Source: an uncultured bacterium | GTDB taxonomy: Bacteria; Verrucomicrobiota; Lentisphaeria; Victivallales; UBA1829 | NCBI GenBank assembly: GCA_900548385.1 | Contig: URKJ01000047.1 | Coordinates: forward strand, 1 to 31,714 | Length of the DNA: 31,714 nt | Direction of reading: 5' to 3' | Part shown: piece by piece, positions 23,553 through 31,625 of the stretch | How positions within the stretch are numbered: position 1 is the stretch's first letter | How the letters are laid out: each line of letters opens with the position of its first letter | Made by a program: the position numbers and the translations under genes | The notes under the pieces: generated by a model | Database searches by the model: none | What the model saw: the letters and a program-made list of their open reading frames with translations, nothing else | What the model was told of the DNA's origin: nothing

Positions 23553-24305
23553 TTACTCCTTCACCTCTGAGGGAACCAGCGGAATCTTTATTTTCTGAAG
23601 ACCTTTAATCATGTCTGTCAAAGCGGAATCCTCGAATTTCCCTCCGTCCATTCTGTTCAGGGCGTTGTCATCTTTCTTTTTGCGGAGAATCGGATACAGT
23701 TTCGCCTTGCGCTGAATTGCGGTCAGGGCAATGGCCTGCTCCGGCGGAAGAGAGAGCAGAACGCTTCCACCGTTGATTTCAAGAATCGTCACACGCGGAT
23801 AAATCACGGCTGTTACGGTTTTTTCGACTATTTTAGCTTCGGCATCCGCATTTTTTTCCGTTTTGATTCGATCCCTGTAAACAAATGTTCCGATAATCGC
23901 AATATCATCGCCCGGTTGAAGCATTTTCAGCAGGACGCTGTCTGCAAAGGTAACGGGACAGCCCCATTGACCATCGCCCAATGCACGGCTCTTGCTCTGA
24001 TCCAGTTCCAAATCGGCATAAAGCAGATAATCACCGCGTGCAATTCTCCGTTTTGCACGCTGATTATAGGTAATGGTGCGGTTCGATTCATCAATACAAT
24101 TCTTCGGAACAGCACTTTCCGGAATCTCCTTAACGCCGATACGGCTTTCCTGAATCAGTTCGCCTTCCATGATTTCACTGGTAACAATCAAAACCCGGCG
24201 CATTTTTTCTTCTGGCCGTTCGTTGTTTTTTATGGTTTTACTGACTGCAAAAACCGCCGCTAAACCAAGCAGGACTGCTGTAATCAGAGGAATAATATTT
24301 TTCAT
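23553..24305 (-). CDS. cpaB: Tad assembly protein CpaB/RcpC
   Basis: A 250-residue periplasmic protein with an N-terminal anchor (residues 5-23, IPLITAVLLGLAAVFAV). The SAF-type domain follows (about 38-105: VLIVTSEIMEGELIQES, RRIARGDYLLYADLE) and then the RcpC core, with the characteristic GCPVTFADSVLLKMLQPGDDIAIIG (about 114-137), a strand-rich segment and ILEINGGSVLLSLPPEQAIALT. Length and order match RcpC/CpaB, which holds the secretin and helps it pass the peptidoglycan layer. It starts 5 bases past the previous stop, with a weak ribosome site. Gene order CpaB-CpaC-TadA-TadB-TadC is that of a standard Tad locus. Confidence 0.93.
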   Translation of the reverse strand: MKNIIPLITAVLLGLAAVFAVSKTIKNNERPEEKMRRVLIVTSEIMEGELIQESRIGVKEIPESAVPKNCIDESNRTITYNQRAKRRIARGDYLLYADLELDQSKSRALGDGQWGCPVTFADSVLLKMLQPGDDIAIIGTFVYRDRIKTEKNADAEAKIVEKTVTAVIYPRVTILEINGGSVLLSLPPEQAIALTAIQRKAKLYPILRKKKDDNALNRMDGGKFEDSALTDMIKGLQKIKIPLVPSEVKE

Positions 24306-24310
24306 AGTCG

Positions 24311-24841
24311 TTACTTCGTTCTGCTTTTTTCCACAAGTCTGGTGACGAGGGCGATGATTCTGTATGCATCCTCTTCGGTAATGTTCTCATTTTCAATAAG
24401 ACTGCGTTTGAAAATGATAAAGACTCCGCTTCCACTGTTCGGAATTGCATAGAGCAGCATGGATTTGCGGAAAAAATACAGAAAACCGAAAAGCAGCATG
24501 AACAATATGCTGATACCAAGCGTCGGAATGATGAGAAGCAGTGAAATGATCGCCAGCACCATCCAGATGACAGGCTTCATATACCCTGTTCCAAGATTAC
24601 TGATAGACGAAAGAGGAATCATTTCCTTAATCCTGCCGGAAAGCGAGCCTTCCGTAAATTCCACCCGGTTTTCGTAGACTTCAAACGTGGTCGTCGTATC
24701 AATTCCGATCAAAGCGAGAAACCACGCAATCAAACCGGATTTGCGTCCCTTGATTTTTACATAAAGAGGTCCGTCTTCGTTGACTTTCGCTTCCTTGATG
24801 ACCAGGGCGCTTTTCCCGGCGAGCATAGCAAGTCGATGCAT
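24311..24841 (-). CDS. Small membrane protein with a PH-like domain
   Basis: A 176-residue protein. The first ~85 residues form an open beta sheet (LYVKIKGRKSGLIAWFLALIG, TTTFEVYENRVEFTEGSLSGRIKEMIPLSSISNLG), which resembles the bacterial PH-like domains of the YdbS/PH-b type; two close membrane helices follow (about 92-125), then a short strand and helix (LLYAIPNSGSGVFIIFKRSLIENENITEEDAYRII). The position, between the lipoprotein group and CpaB, is unusual; no standard Tad protein looks like it. AAGGA lies 8 bases from the ATG. It could dock a Tad or signalling protein to the inner membrane, but function is a guess. Confidence 0.75.
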   Translation of the reverse strand: MHRLAMLAGKSALVIKEAKVNEDGPLYVKIKGRKSGLIAWFLALIGIDTTTTFEVYENRVEFTEGSLSGRIKEMIPLSSISNLGTGYMKPVIWMVLAIISLLLIIPTLGISILFMLLFGFLYFFRKSMLLYAIPNSGSGVFIIFKRSLIENENITEEDAYRIIALVTRLVEKSRTK

Positions 24842-24865
24842 GTTTTAATTCCTTCCAGTTATTGT

Positions 24866-25501
24866 TTATTTGCCTATAAGCGAGGCGGATTGCTTTGTTC
24901 CAAATTGTTTTACAAAACTCCAGACTTTCATGCCGGAACCTATATCCGCTATTTCCATCGTCAATGTGAACGTGCGTATGATGTGATTTGCCTTGCGTCC
25001 ACCTTCACGCACTTCATTTGAGATAATTTTACATCTCAAGACGAAAACCGCCGCTTTTATCGTTCCGGTTTTCGCGACAGTTTCCTGTGCCATATTTTCA
25101 TCGTCACAGAGCTTTCTGGATTGTGCAACCGCCTGTATTCGTTTTATCCCTTCCGCAGCCGAAACAGTAACCTGGTTCGACCTTTCAAGTTCACTGAGCA
25201 ATATCTCTGATGCAATATTCATCCAGTTTTCCTGATTATCCGGATCGTCCGTATCAAGGACCGGTTGCGCAACCTTGATTATGGGTGCCTCATCGGTATT
25301 TTTCGCATCATTTTTATACTTCTGTACTGCTTTTTGAAAACGTGGATTGGTCAAGGCATCCTGAATGGCGGAACGAACTGCATTTTGAATCATTTCCGTC
25401 ATAGGATCTGCGATCGTCTCATCATACCGGGAATCGGAAACGCATCCGCAAAGAAGTCCTGCTCCCAGAAATGTCAGCAATACAAGAAGCTTTTTTCTCA
25501 T
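24866..25501 (-). CDS. LpoB-like lipoprotein (copy 2)
   Basis: A 211-residue lipoprotein with lipobox LLCGC (C20). It resembles the LpoB family (penicillin-binding protein activators): a helix after the anchor, then a long helical start (MTEMIQNAVRSAIQDALTN, about 33-52), PIIKVAQPVLDTDD, LLSELERSNQVTVSAAEGI, and the late strands AAVFVLRCKIISNEV and RTFTLTMEIADIGSGMKVW. Its neighbour at 25515-26147 has the same build, so this is a paralogue pair; identity looks low. LpoB proteins reach from the outer membrane through the peptidoglycan to PBP1B, so this pair may make room for the pilus. RBS GGAG lies 8 bases before the ATG. Confidence 0.75.
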   Translation of the reverse strand: MRKKLLVLLTFLGAGLLCGCVSDSRYDETIADPMTEMIQNAVRSAIQDALTNPRFQKAVQKYKNDAKNTDEAPIIKVAQPVLDTDDPDNQENWMNIASEILLSELERSNQVTVSAAEGIKRIQAVAQSRKLCDDENMAQETVAKTGTIKAAVFVLRCKIISNEVREGGRKANHIIRTFTLTMEIADIGSGMKVWSFVKQFGTKQSASLIGK

Positions 25502-25514
25502 GACATGTGCTCCA

Positions 25515-26147
25515 TTATTTTTCGATGTGTCCCAGTTGTTTTACATATTGCCATATTACCAGCCCGTTTTCAATAAAACCCATTTTTAAGACAAACGTTC
25601 TGGTCACAACCTTTTTACCGTTGGAGGTTACTGCATTTTCAATGATTTTCGGTACAAGAACCACTCCTGCGGCAATCAGAGAATTTTCCTTGGCAATCAA
25701 AGATTGATCGAAATTCTCGTCGTCAATCAGATTCCGGGAAGCGGAAATTGCTTTAACCGCGCCTACTCCCTCCGCCATGGAAATATCCACTTTGTCCGCA
25801 TTCCATAGTATCGTCATCAGTTGATCGGTCAGCTCGTCAAGATGAATATCATTATCAACGGTTCCTTCCACCACCGCTTTTGCCAATTTTACAACCGGAA
25901 GCTTCCCCGGATGCCGTGCTTTATAGGCTTCCTGAAAACGTATAAACCGATTGTTGGTTAATGCTTCTCCAGCTGCGGTTTGTGCGACCCGGCGCAATTC
26001 AGCGCTGCTGACGCTGTTTCCGCGGACCGCGTTGATTTCCGCAGGAAGCACATTGCCGTCTCCGACTTCAAAAGTTTCTGTTGTAGTTCCACATCCCGCA
26101 AGCAGCATCGCGGAGACCGCTGTTCCAAGAATAAATGTTTTTTTCAT
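25515..26147 (-). CDS. LpoB-like lipoprotein
   Basis: A 210-residue lipoprotein. The frame could begin at a TTG overlapping the previous stop, but the strong AGGAGAGG ribosome site lies inside that extension, making the ATG at 26147 (MKKTFILG) the start. The lipobox is LLAGC with C19. The mature part fits LpoB: a helical segment (AELRRVAQTAAGEALTNNRF), LPVVKLAKAVVEGTVDNDIHLDEL, ADKVDISMAEGVGAVKAI and closing strands GVVLVPKIIENAV and TRTFVLKMGFIENGLVIW. It follows directly after a YcfL-like gene, as E. coli ycfL precedes lpoB, which strengthens the call. Its role would be to activate a cell-wall synthase where the Tad machine crosses; that is inference. Confidence 0.8.
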   Translation of the reverse strand: MKKTFILGTAVSAMLLAGCGTTTETFEVGDGNVLPAEINAVRGNSVSSAELRRVAQTAAGEALTNNRFIRFQEAYKARHPGKLPVVKLAKAVVEGTVDNDIHLDELTDQLMTILWNADKVDISMAEGVGAVKAISASRNLIDDENFDQSLIAKENSLIAAGVVLVPKIIENAVTSNGKKVVTRTFVLKMGFIENGLVIWQYVKQLGHIEK

Positions 26148-26161
26148 TGTTCCTCTCCTTT

Positions 26162-26623
26162 TCAATTTGCTTCTTTTAAGCTGATTTTAAAATCCCTGCA
26201 ATCCTTGGATGGAGCAACGGATTGCAGAAAAATCGTTTCTCCGGGAATCACCGTGGCGTCCTGCCAGTCGGACAGCAACGTATTAACAGCCATTCCATCC
26301 CGGGTGAACCAGGAAAACTTGTAACGGATTTTGTACGGATTATCTCCGGTAAGTCCGCTCCAAACCTGGGCGAATCCGCCGGTCCGTATGTTGACGGCTT
26401 CCAGCTGCACCCGCATAAAACCATCCGCGGTGGAGGATACATCGATCTTTTTCAACGCCAAACGGTCCTTCAAGAAACCATCGGTAACAAAACGGGTGTC
26501 ATTGATGGTGTTGGGCGTCATCGTCTTGTCCGCATTTTCCACCGTGTTGACGGTGCTCTGACAGCCTGTGGCAAGGAGCAGAAACAATGCCGCACAACCG
26601 GGCAAACAGAGTTTTGTTTTCAT
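26162..26623 (-). CDS. YcfL-like (DUF1425) lipoprotein
   Basis: A 153-residue lipoprotein with lipobox LATGC (C21). The mature part fits the YcfL/DUF1425 family, whose proteins are about this size: a short polar start, then strands LKKIDVSSTADGFMRVQLEAVNIR and a conserved YKFSWFTRDGMAVN followed by WQDATVIPGETIFLQSVAP and a short DFKISLKEA end. In E. coli ycfL lies next to lpoB, and the same two families lie together here, with a COG3014-like protein upstream. AGGAG lies 6 bases before the ATG. Function is unknown; association with LpoB is the main clue. Confidence 0.8.
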   Translation of the reverse strand: MKTKLCLPGCAALFLLLATGCQSTVNTVENADKTMTPNTINDTRFVTDGFLKDRLALKKIDVSSTADGFMRVQLEAVNIRTGGFAQVWSGLTGDNPYKIRYKFSWFTRDGMAVNTLLSDWQDATVIPGETIFLQSVAPSKDCRDFKISLKEAN

Positions 26624-26632
26624 GTCGGTCTC

Positions 26633-28144
26633 CTATTTTGATTTGATCGGTAATACATGGCAGGACGTGTTTTGCTCACTCGGCGCATTCACATAGACGA
26701 TGGCGGAACGGCAGTCATCGGGAATGACAACTTCCTTCACGGTTCCGCCATTGCCAAAATTCACCGTCAGTTTCCGATTTTTCGGCATGGGAAATTGAGT
26801 TAGCTGGAACTCCTTGGGCAGAATTTCCCATGTCCGGGTATCCGCCGTATTCATCGCCGTCCGATATCCCGCTCCTCCGATTGCGACAGAACACCAGACG
26901 ATACATTTTACAACCGGGTTCATGTCGGATTTCCAGATTGCGACTAGACCGCCGTAATAAGCTCCCTCCTTGATAAGCGTGCTCAGCACGATTCTGGTAA
27001 TGATTCCCGGCAGACGTTCCTTGAATTCCTGGGCAAGAATCCCATCCATGTCAGCCAGAATCATGGAGGAATGTTTTGTCCCGTCGGCACTCACTGTTAT
27101 TTTGTCAAACGGTGCCGGATAGAATTCACACATCGGCCATGCCGTCATAATCGGGAAGTACACCGCGATTTGTTTGAACGCGGCGCTTTTTCCGTTGGCG
27201 AAAATCACATAGACGCAATCACGGTCCAATGCGAAATCAAAGGGCTTTATCTGCTTCAATTCAGACGGAACCGGCCGGTCGGCGGCTTTGAGAACCGACA
27301 CATAATACCGCTGAATCATCGGGTTCTGCGGCATCGCTTCGTAAAGACGCTGGAAATCAATCCGGGCATTGTCATAATTCTCATCTCGGATTGAGCCCAA
27401 GCCGGAAAGGAAGATCGCCGCCGGATTCAGGAACCCGCCGTATCCTTTATTGGCGATTTTCCGGACTTCATCCATTCCTGCGCTGAATTCGGCATTTTTC
27501 GGATCGTTTTCGATTTTTTCTCCCGAAGCATTGTTTTTCGCTTTTTCTGCGGCTTCCGGATTTTGTTTTTTCGCGGCCTCTATTTCAGCCTTTTCCGCTT
27601 CAAAGATTTCTTTGTAATCTTCCTGAACTTTTTTCTGTTCGTTGCGGAGCCGTCTGAGCTGAGCACGGAAAGCGGATTCGTTGTCCACTCCCAGATAAGC
27701 GAGCGATTTGAAAATGGAAAGCGCAATGCGGTCGCGGCAGAAGCCGCGATACGGCAGCGCATTCAGATTTGTGACGGACATTCCGACTTCCGCTCCGGCA
27801 TCGCGTGCACTGAGTTTTGCCCGATCATCATAGTCGGCAATCAGCTTTTCCGCCTGTTTGAATTGTTTCACGCTTTCCGCAAAATTTCCCATGTTGAAGT
27901 TCATGCTGCCGGATTCGAGACGCCACATAACCTCATCGCCGGTATTGACCACCGAACTGTTATACCACTTGGGCTCCTTCAGCTTTTCGTCGATTTGCGT
28001 CATTACGGACGCGTTGTCGGCTTGCGCATATGCTTCCATCATCGGGGCTTTCTGGCGATGGGAATTGACTACAGTCGAACAGCCGGCAAAGAGAATGCCT
28101 CCTGTTGCGATGAGAAGGATTTTTCCCCAGACAAATGATTTCAT
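26633..28144 (-). CDS. COG3014-like lipoprotein
   Basis: A 503-residue lipoprotein. The frame opens far upstream inside the preceding gene, but the ATG at 28144 has an AAAGG ribosome site at 8 bases and gives a proper lipoprotein signal (KSFVWGKILLIATGG, lipobox FAGC with C22). Another ATG, overlapping the previous stop, is possible. The first 200 residues are helical and TPR-like (MNFNMGNFAESVKQFKQAEKLI is a clear TPR-type helix pair). A charged insertion (about 200-240, RNEQKKVQEDYKEIFEAEKAEIE) follows, then SIRDENYDNARIDFQRLYEAM and a beta-rich C-terminal half. The whole fits the COG3014 family, which I recall as a neighbour of ycfL/lpoB in other bacteria. Its TPR-like part could do what TadD does in other Tad loci (pilotin for the secretin), which is inference. 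Confidence 0.75.
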   Translation of the reverse strand: MKSFVWGKILLIATGGILFAGCSTVVNSHRQKAPMMEAYAQADNASVMTQIDEKLKEPKWYNSSVVNTGDEVMWRLESGSMNFNMGNFAESVKQFKQAEKLIADYDDRAKLSARDAGAEVGMSVTNLNALPYRGFCRDRIALSIFKSLAYLGVDNESAFRAQLRRLRNEQKKVQEDYKEIFEAEKAEIEAAKKQNPEAAEKAKNNASGEKIENDPKNAEFSAGMDEVRKIANKGYGGFLNPAAIFLSGLGSIRDENYDNARIDFQRLYEAMPQNPMIQRYYVSVLKAADRPVPSELKQIKPFDFALDRDCVYVIFANGKSAAFKQIAVYFPIMTAWPMCEFYPAPFDKITVSADGTKHSSMILADMDGILAQEFKERLPGIITRIVLSTLIKEGAYYGGLVAIWKSDMNPVVKCIVWCSVAIGGAGYRTAMNTADTRTWEILPKEFQLTQFPMPKNRKLTVNFGNGGTVKEVVIPDDCRSAIVYVNAPSEQNTSCHVLPIKSK

Positions 28145-28158
28145 CAGGATCGCCTTTC

Positions 28159-29166
28159 TCATTTCATTTTTAGTTCGGAAACTTTGAGAAGTTCCGGCAG
28201 AATTTTTTCGGGGATCACGGTTTTGATCATGTATTTGCCATAATCGTCGATGGTCCAATCGCGCGTTTTCCGACGGTCCAATTTCCGGAAGTTGACTCTT
28301 TCTTCGAATGGAACGCTGGCGACCGTATTGCCCTTCTGAGCGGAAACAATGCGGATATTTCCCTCAATGTTGCCGATATACCGGACCCCTTTCGCTCCGG
28401 TTTCTTCCACATGGTACGGGATTCCGGCAATCTCAAAACGGGTGATGGTTGCCTGAATCAGCAGTTGAACTTCCAGCAGCTTCCCGACCTTGACAAACAT
28501 TTTGGGCTCCAGCTCGTAGAGATTGTCCAGATTGTTTTTCTTGAGAATTTTAGTAACCGACTGAAGATTCTGAAGTTTCACGCCCTTGTTCATCAGAGCG
28601 TTTTCAAGTCTGACATTGAAGTCTTCGGCAAGATAACGCGGTGCTTTGGAAATCCGGATATTCGGGGTCAGAATAGCCGACATCATCAACTGCTTTTCAT
28701 CCGACAGGAGTTTTTCCAGCGCGGCTTCAATCCTGTCGGCGAGTTCGTCCAGGTTTTTCACCCGGAGATTCGCGGTTCTTGCCTGATCAATTTCCCCGGT
28801 GGAGGAATCAAGGATTTTCATGGTGCAATTCAGCCGGGAACCGAACTTACCGACTTCGGAAACAAGAATATATTTGACTGTTTCAATCTGCCCCAGTTTT
28901 GCTTTCTGCGTCGAGTTCAGATTCATCAGATCGGAACTGGTGGTAAGGCCGATTTCCGTCATCATCTGTTTTAACGCACCGCGAGAGATAAGTTTGTATT
29001 CATCGGACTGAATGGAGGATTCAAGAATTCCCCAGAATGCTTCGATATCTTCGGCTTTCACTCCGCCTTTGCCGACCGGTTCTGCGATAGCAAGTTTATC
29101 CGCCGCGAAAGAGCCGATGGCGAAGAAAACCGCAGCAAAAAGAGAGATGAAAAATTTGGTCCTCAT
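28159..29166 (-). CDS. Exported CsgG/TolB-like protein
   Basis: A 335-residue protein with a signal peptide cut after SFA (MRTKFFISLFAAVFFAIGSFAADK). The mature start KLAIAEPVGKGGVK, followed by helix EAFWGILESSIQSDEYKLISRGALKQMM and strands TVKYILVSEVGKFGSRLNCTMKILDSSTGEI, is the pattern of the CsgG/LpoB-type nucleotide-like fold. The second half appears to be a repeat of the same fold (LTPNIRISKAPRYLAEDFNVRLENALMNKG, LLIQATITRFEIAG, IEGNIRIVSAQKGNTVASVPF). It lacks a lipobox cysteine, so it is periplasmic rather than anchored. GGAGG lies 7 bases before the ATG. It is next to another such protein and the LpoB group, hence one functional module. Confidence 0.75.
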   Translation of the reverse strand: MRTKFFISLFAAVFFAIGSFAADKLAIAEPVGKGGVKAEDIEAFWGILESSIQSDEYKLISRGALKQMMTEIGLTTSSDLMNLNSTQKAKLGQIETVKYILVSEVGKFGSRLNCTMKILDSSTGEIDQARTANLRVKNLDELADRIEAALEKLLSDEKQLMMSAILTPNIRISKAPRYLAEDFNVRLENALMNKGVKLQNLQSVTKILKKNNLDNLYELEPKMFVKVGKLLEVQLLIQATITRFEIAGIPYHVEETGAKGVRYIGNIEGNIRIVSAQKGNTVASVPFEERVNFRKLDRRKTRDWTIDDYGKYMIKTVIPEKILPELLKVSELKMK

Positions 29167-29184
29167 TGATATGCCTCCTGTTTT

Positions 29185-30318
29185 TTATTTTTCCAGTTTC
29201 GTGTTGATCGTTTCATCGCCGGTCAGGTTGACATCAAAACTTTTGTTTCTGTATCCGGGGGCTTTTATTTCGATGGTATGTTTTCCCGCCGGAACAAGGA
29301 ATGAACCGCCGCCGTTGCCGACACGGATGCCGTCAATGAACACCTCCGCTTCAGCGGATTTGAAGAACATTCCGCCGGTCGGAATGACCGTTACGGTATG
29401 GGGAAGCGGAGTTACCGTGATCTTGTTTTTGCGTCCGGGTTTGCAATTGTCGTAAAGATCCTCCGCCGCCTGTTCCAACGCGGAAGTCATCAGATTCTGA
29501 AAAATATTGTTGTCGAACTGCGATCCGCTGATGGGACGCTGTTCGCGGTAATTTCCGGTGTAGATATTGCTGTAGACGGTGTGCTGTGCGGCGAGATCGA
29601 CCATTTTGATAATGACATCAAGCTGATAGTTCGTCGTTTTTGTTTCAATGCCGTATCCCTTGAACGAATTTGTTTTAGTTCTCATATCCGAGACCGTTCC
29701 GTATATCAGGTGTGTAGCGCCGGTTTCCCGTGCAAGACGCAGCATGAAATCCTTGGGGAAATCAGGGGCTTTCTGAAGTTTCTGCATTGCGGCGGTCATT
29801 TGCGATGCGTCTACACAGGTGAAGACATCGTTATGGCGTCCAAGATACGCGGACAGATATTCCGCCCCGATCACCATCGGTCTGGCCTCGCCCTTTACAA
29901 TGGTATTGTACAGATCAAGAGCCTTGCCGCGGTCAAAGGTGTTGTCCCCGACTTGCGCAGACCGGTTCGCCGTATTGGTTTTCGTATTATCCCAGGCATC
30001 AATCATCCGGACAAATCCCTGCATTACGCTGTTGATGGATTTCCGGTCCGCGTCGTTCAGCGTGCATTGCGGAGGTATGCTGATCGCTTTGTTTTTCTCG
30101 TCCAGAAAACGTTTCTGTCCCTGAATGTCAAGCGAAGAGAAATCCAGAACGCAAACCCGGAACGGCGACCATTTCGCCTTTTCCTTTATCACGGTTTTTG
30201 TGATTACTGTGGTTGTGGTGGTCGTTACTTCCGTGGTTTTGCCGGCAGCGGAAGCACTCGTTCCGCATATCGCTCCCGCGGCGGCAATCGCAAACATCAC
30301 TTTATATTCTTTTTTCAT
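29185..30318 (-). CDS. Exported CsgG-like protein with C-terminal PEGA domain
   Basis: A 377-residue protein with a signal peptide (MKKEYKVMFAIAAAGAICGTSASAA). The mature start is threonine-rich (TTEVTTTTTTVITKTVIKE), then FRVCVLDFSSLDIQG opens a CsgG/TolB-like fold; later strands are RETGATHLIYGTVSDM and YQLDVIIKMVDLAAQHTVYSN. Residues about 321-377 are a PEGA domain: AEVFIDGIRVGNGGGSFLVP, then AGKHTIEIKAPGYRNKS, a fold thought to sit on surfaces or bind glycan layers. A GGGAGG ribosome site lies 6 bases before the ATG, which overlaps the stop of the anti-sigma gene (ATGA). Being the first structural gene after sigma/anti-sigma, it may be a first-made periplasmic scaffold; that is inference. 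Confidence 0.8.
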   Translation of the reverse strand: MKKEYKVMFAIAAAGAICGTSASAAGKTTEVTTTTTTVITKTVIKEKAKWSPFRVCVLDFSSLDIQGQKRFLDEKNKAISIPPQCTLNDADRKSINSVMQGFVRMIDAWDNTKTNTANRSAQVGDNTFDRGKALDLYNTIVKGEARPMVIGAEYLSAYLGRHNDVFTCVDASQMTAAMQKLQKAPDFPKDFMLRLARETGATHLIYGTVSDMRTKTNSFKGYGIETKTTNYQLDVIIKMVDLAAQHTVYSNIYTGNYREQRPISGSQFDNNIFQNLMTSALEQAAEDLYDNCKPGRKNKITVTPLPHTVTVIPTGGMFFKSAEAEVFIDGIRVGNGGGSFLVPAGKHTIEIKAPGYRNKSFDVNLTGDETINTKLEK

Positions 30319-30590
30319 ACGAGACCTCCCGGATTCCGATGATTTGTATTATCTGTTTTGTCTGTTTTTGTTTCCGTGTCCTGCAGGGAAGCTGCCATTG
30401 CGTGCGCTCTTTCCATGACGAGAACTCCCCGCCGAAGCTCGTCAAGAAATTTCCGGTCGTCACGAACGCGCTTCAATTCCGATTGGCAGTCATGGCAGAA
30501 GAGCAGGTGAATACGGCAGGATATGTTCTTCTGCAAATCAAGACTGCCGTTCACTAAACGGTCCAGCAGTATTTCATCGCAATGATTCAT
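30315..30590 (-). CDS. Small zinc-finger anti-sigma-like protein
   Basis: A 91-residue protein without a membrane segment. Residues 28-35, HLLFCHDC, are the HxxxCxxC zinc motif (H28, C32, C35) of ZAS-type anti-sigma factors, and an earlier Cys (C4 or C25) could be the fourth ligand. The rest is helical (CQSELKRVRDDRKFLDELRRG) with a polar tail. Being soluble, it may respond to redox or zinc rather than to envelope stress. It overlaps the sigma factor gene by four bases (ATGA) and the next gene in the same way, a typical sigma/anti-sigma layout. Partner is inferred from position. Confidence 0.75.
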   Translation of the reverse strand: MNHCDEILLDRLVNGSLDLQKNISCRIHLLFCHDCQSELKRVRDDRKFLDELRRGVLVMERAHAMAASLQDTETKTDKTDNTNHRNPGGLV

Positions 30591-31165
30591 TTTTCCTGTT
30601 CCTCCATTGCTTTCTGCTCGTTGACATATTTCCGCAGCATTTTAAGAACTCTTTTTCGATAATTGTATACTGTTGCAAGCGAAATTTTCAGAGAGGATGC
30701 AACTACTGCCGGAGCCACGCCTTTTATATCACAGAGTTCGAAGATCTCCACTTCCCGTTTCGGAAGTTCGGAACGGGCGCGAATGAGAGAAAGCCAGAAA
30801 ATGTGCTGTTTCCATTCCTCGTCCCAATACCGTTCAAAGGAGTTTTCCAAAAAGGAATCTCCGGCGAATGCGGGAGTACGGTTGTCTTTCTGGCGGTTGC
30901 GCCGGAGCTGTGCAATGCAGTTCCGGACAAGCGTACCGAAATACGTCCGGAATTTCCCTTTGCCGGGGTTGTATTCAAAGTTTTCACAGGCTTTAAAAAA
31001 GGTTACGAGAACCTCTTGTTCAAGTTCCAGAAAATCGGAGGCGGGCACGCCGGCCTGTTCGGCACAATGAAAGATCAAAGGACGATAGATGTTGCGGAAT
31101 TGATACCACGACACGTTGTCGCCTTTTTTGATTCCAGCCAAAAGTGTAGGACGCGTTGTAACCAT
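30587..31165 (-). CDS. ECF-type RNA polymerase sigma factor
   Basis: A 192-residue sigma-70 family protein with regions 2 and 4 only, hence ECF. The start, TTRPTLLAGIKKGDN and FRNIYRPLIFHCAEQAG, is the pattern of the large ECF families of Planctomycetes and relatives. Region 2 follows (LELEQEVLVTFFKACENFEY, then GKGKFRTYFGTLVRNCIAQLRRNRQ, about 47-93), and region 4 is the helix-turn-helix VVASSLKISLATVYNYRKRVLKML (about 155-178). AAGGG lies 5 bases before the ATG. It heads the operon and probably directs its transcription, held back by the small zinc protein that follows. It may also control its own promoter. Confidence 0.9.
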   Translation of the reverse strand: MVTTRPTLLAGIKKGDNVSWYQFRNIYRPLIFHCAEQAGVPASDFLELEQEVLVTFFKACENFEYNPGKGKFRTYFGTLVRNCIAQLRRNRQKDNRTPAFAGDSFLENSFERYWDEEWKQHIFWLSLIRARSELPKREVEIFELCDIKGVAPAVVASSLKISLATVYNYRKRVLKMLRKYVNEQKAMEEQEK

Positions 31166-31294
31166 TGTTTCCCTTTATACGGGTTGCCTGCTCCGGATTC
31201 CGCTTGCGGTTCCCTGCGCAGACGTAATCCGTTTTTTATTGTATATATATGAAACGGAAATCTTTTTTTCTAAAAGGAACATGGAAAGATCCGT

Positions 31295-31322
31295 ATTATA
31301 CCTGTTTTTCTTATTAAAAACC
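31295..31322 (-). promoter_or_regulatory. Possible promoter of the sigma/Tad operon
   Basis: On the minus strand a perfect TATAAT (31295-31300) has GGTTTT at a 16-base spacing upstream, a poor -35. A start near 31288 would give a 5' leader of about 120 bases before the sigma factor ATG. Since the -35 is weak, an activator or an ECF-type promoter nearby is also possible. Confidence 0.35.
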
Positions 31323-31503
31323 GGCATATCTTGTCCTTCTATGCAGATCCTTTGAGATAATTTTACGGGTTTCTTTCCGTCATGGCTTGCTTTGCGGAAT
31401 TCAAGGAAGAAATCATCATAATCAGGAGAACAGAATTGGCGTTTACCGGAAAACATCCGTTTATTTTTACATGAGTAAACCTTTTCTCTCATACCTGTCC
31501 GGC

Positions 31504-31548
31504 AAAAAAAATGCCGCGATAATCCAAAATGATCGGATTTCGCGGCAT
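31504..31548 (-). terminator. Rho-independent terminator, minus strand
   Basis: On the minus strand ATGCCGCGA pairs with TCGCGGCAT, extended by five more pairs (AATCC/GGATT) with one bulged base, and is followed at once by a run of T (the A run at 31504-31510). It must end a gene lying to the right, in or beyond the last 165 bases, and so isolates the operon promoter from read-through. Confidence 0.8.
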
Positions 31549-31625
31549 GAGTATGAAGAGGCAATGAATCTGTCGTTATGAAAGAATCATCGGAGAAAGA
31601 GAAAACGAAAATATTTTGGCCGGAT

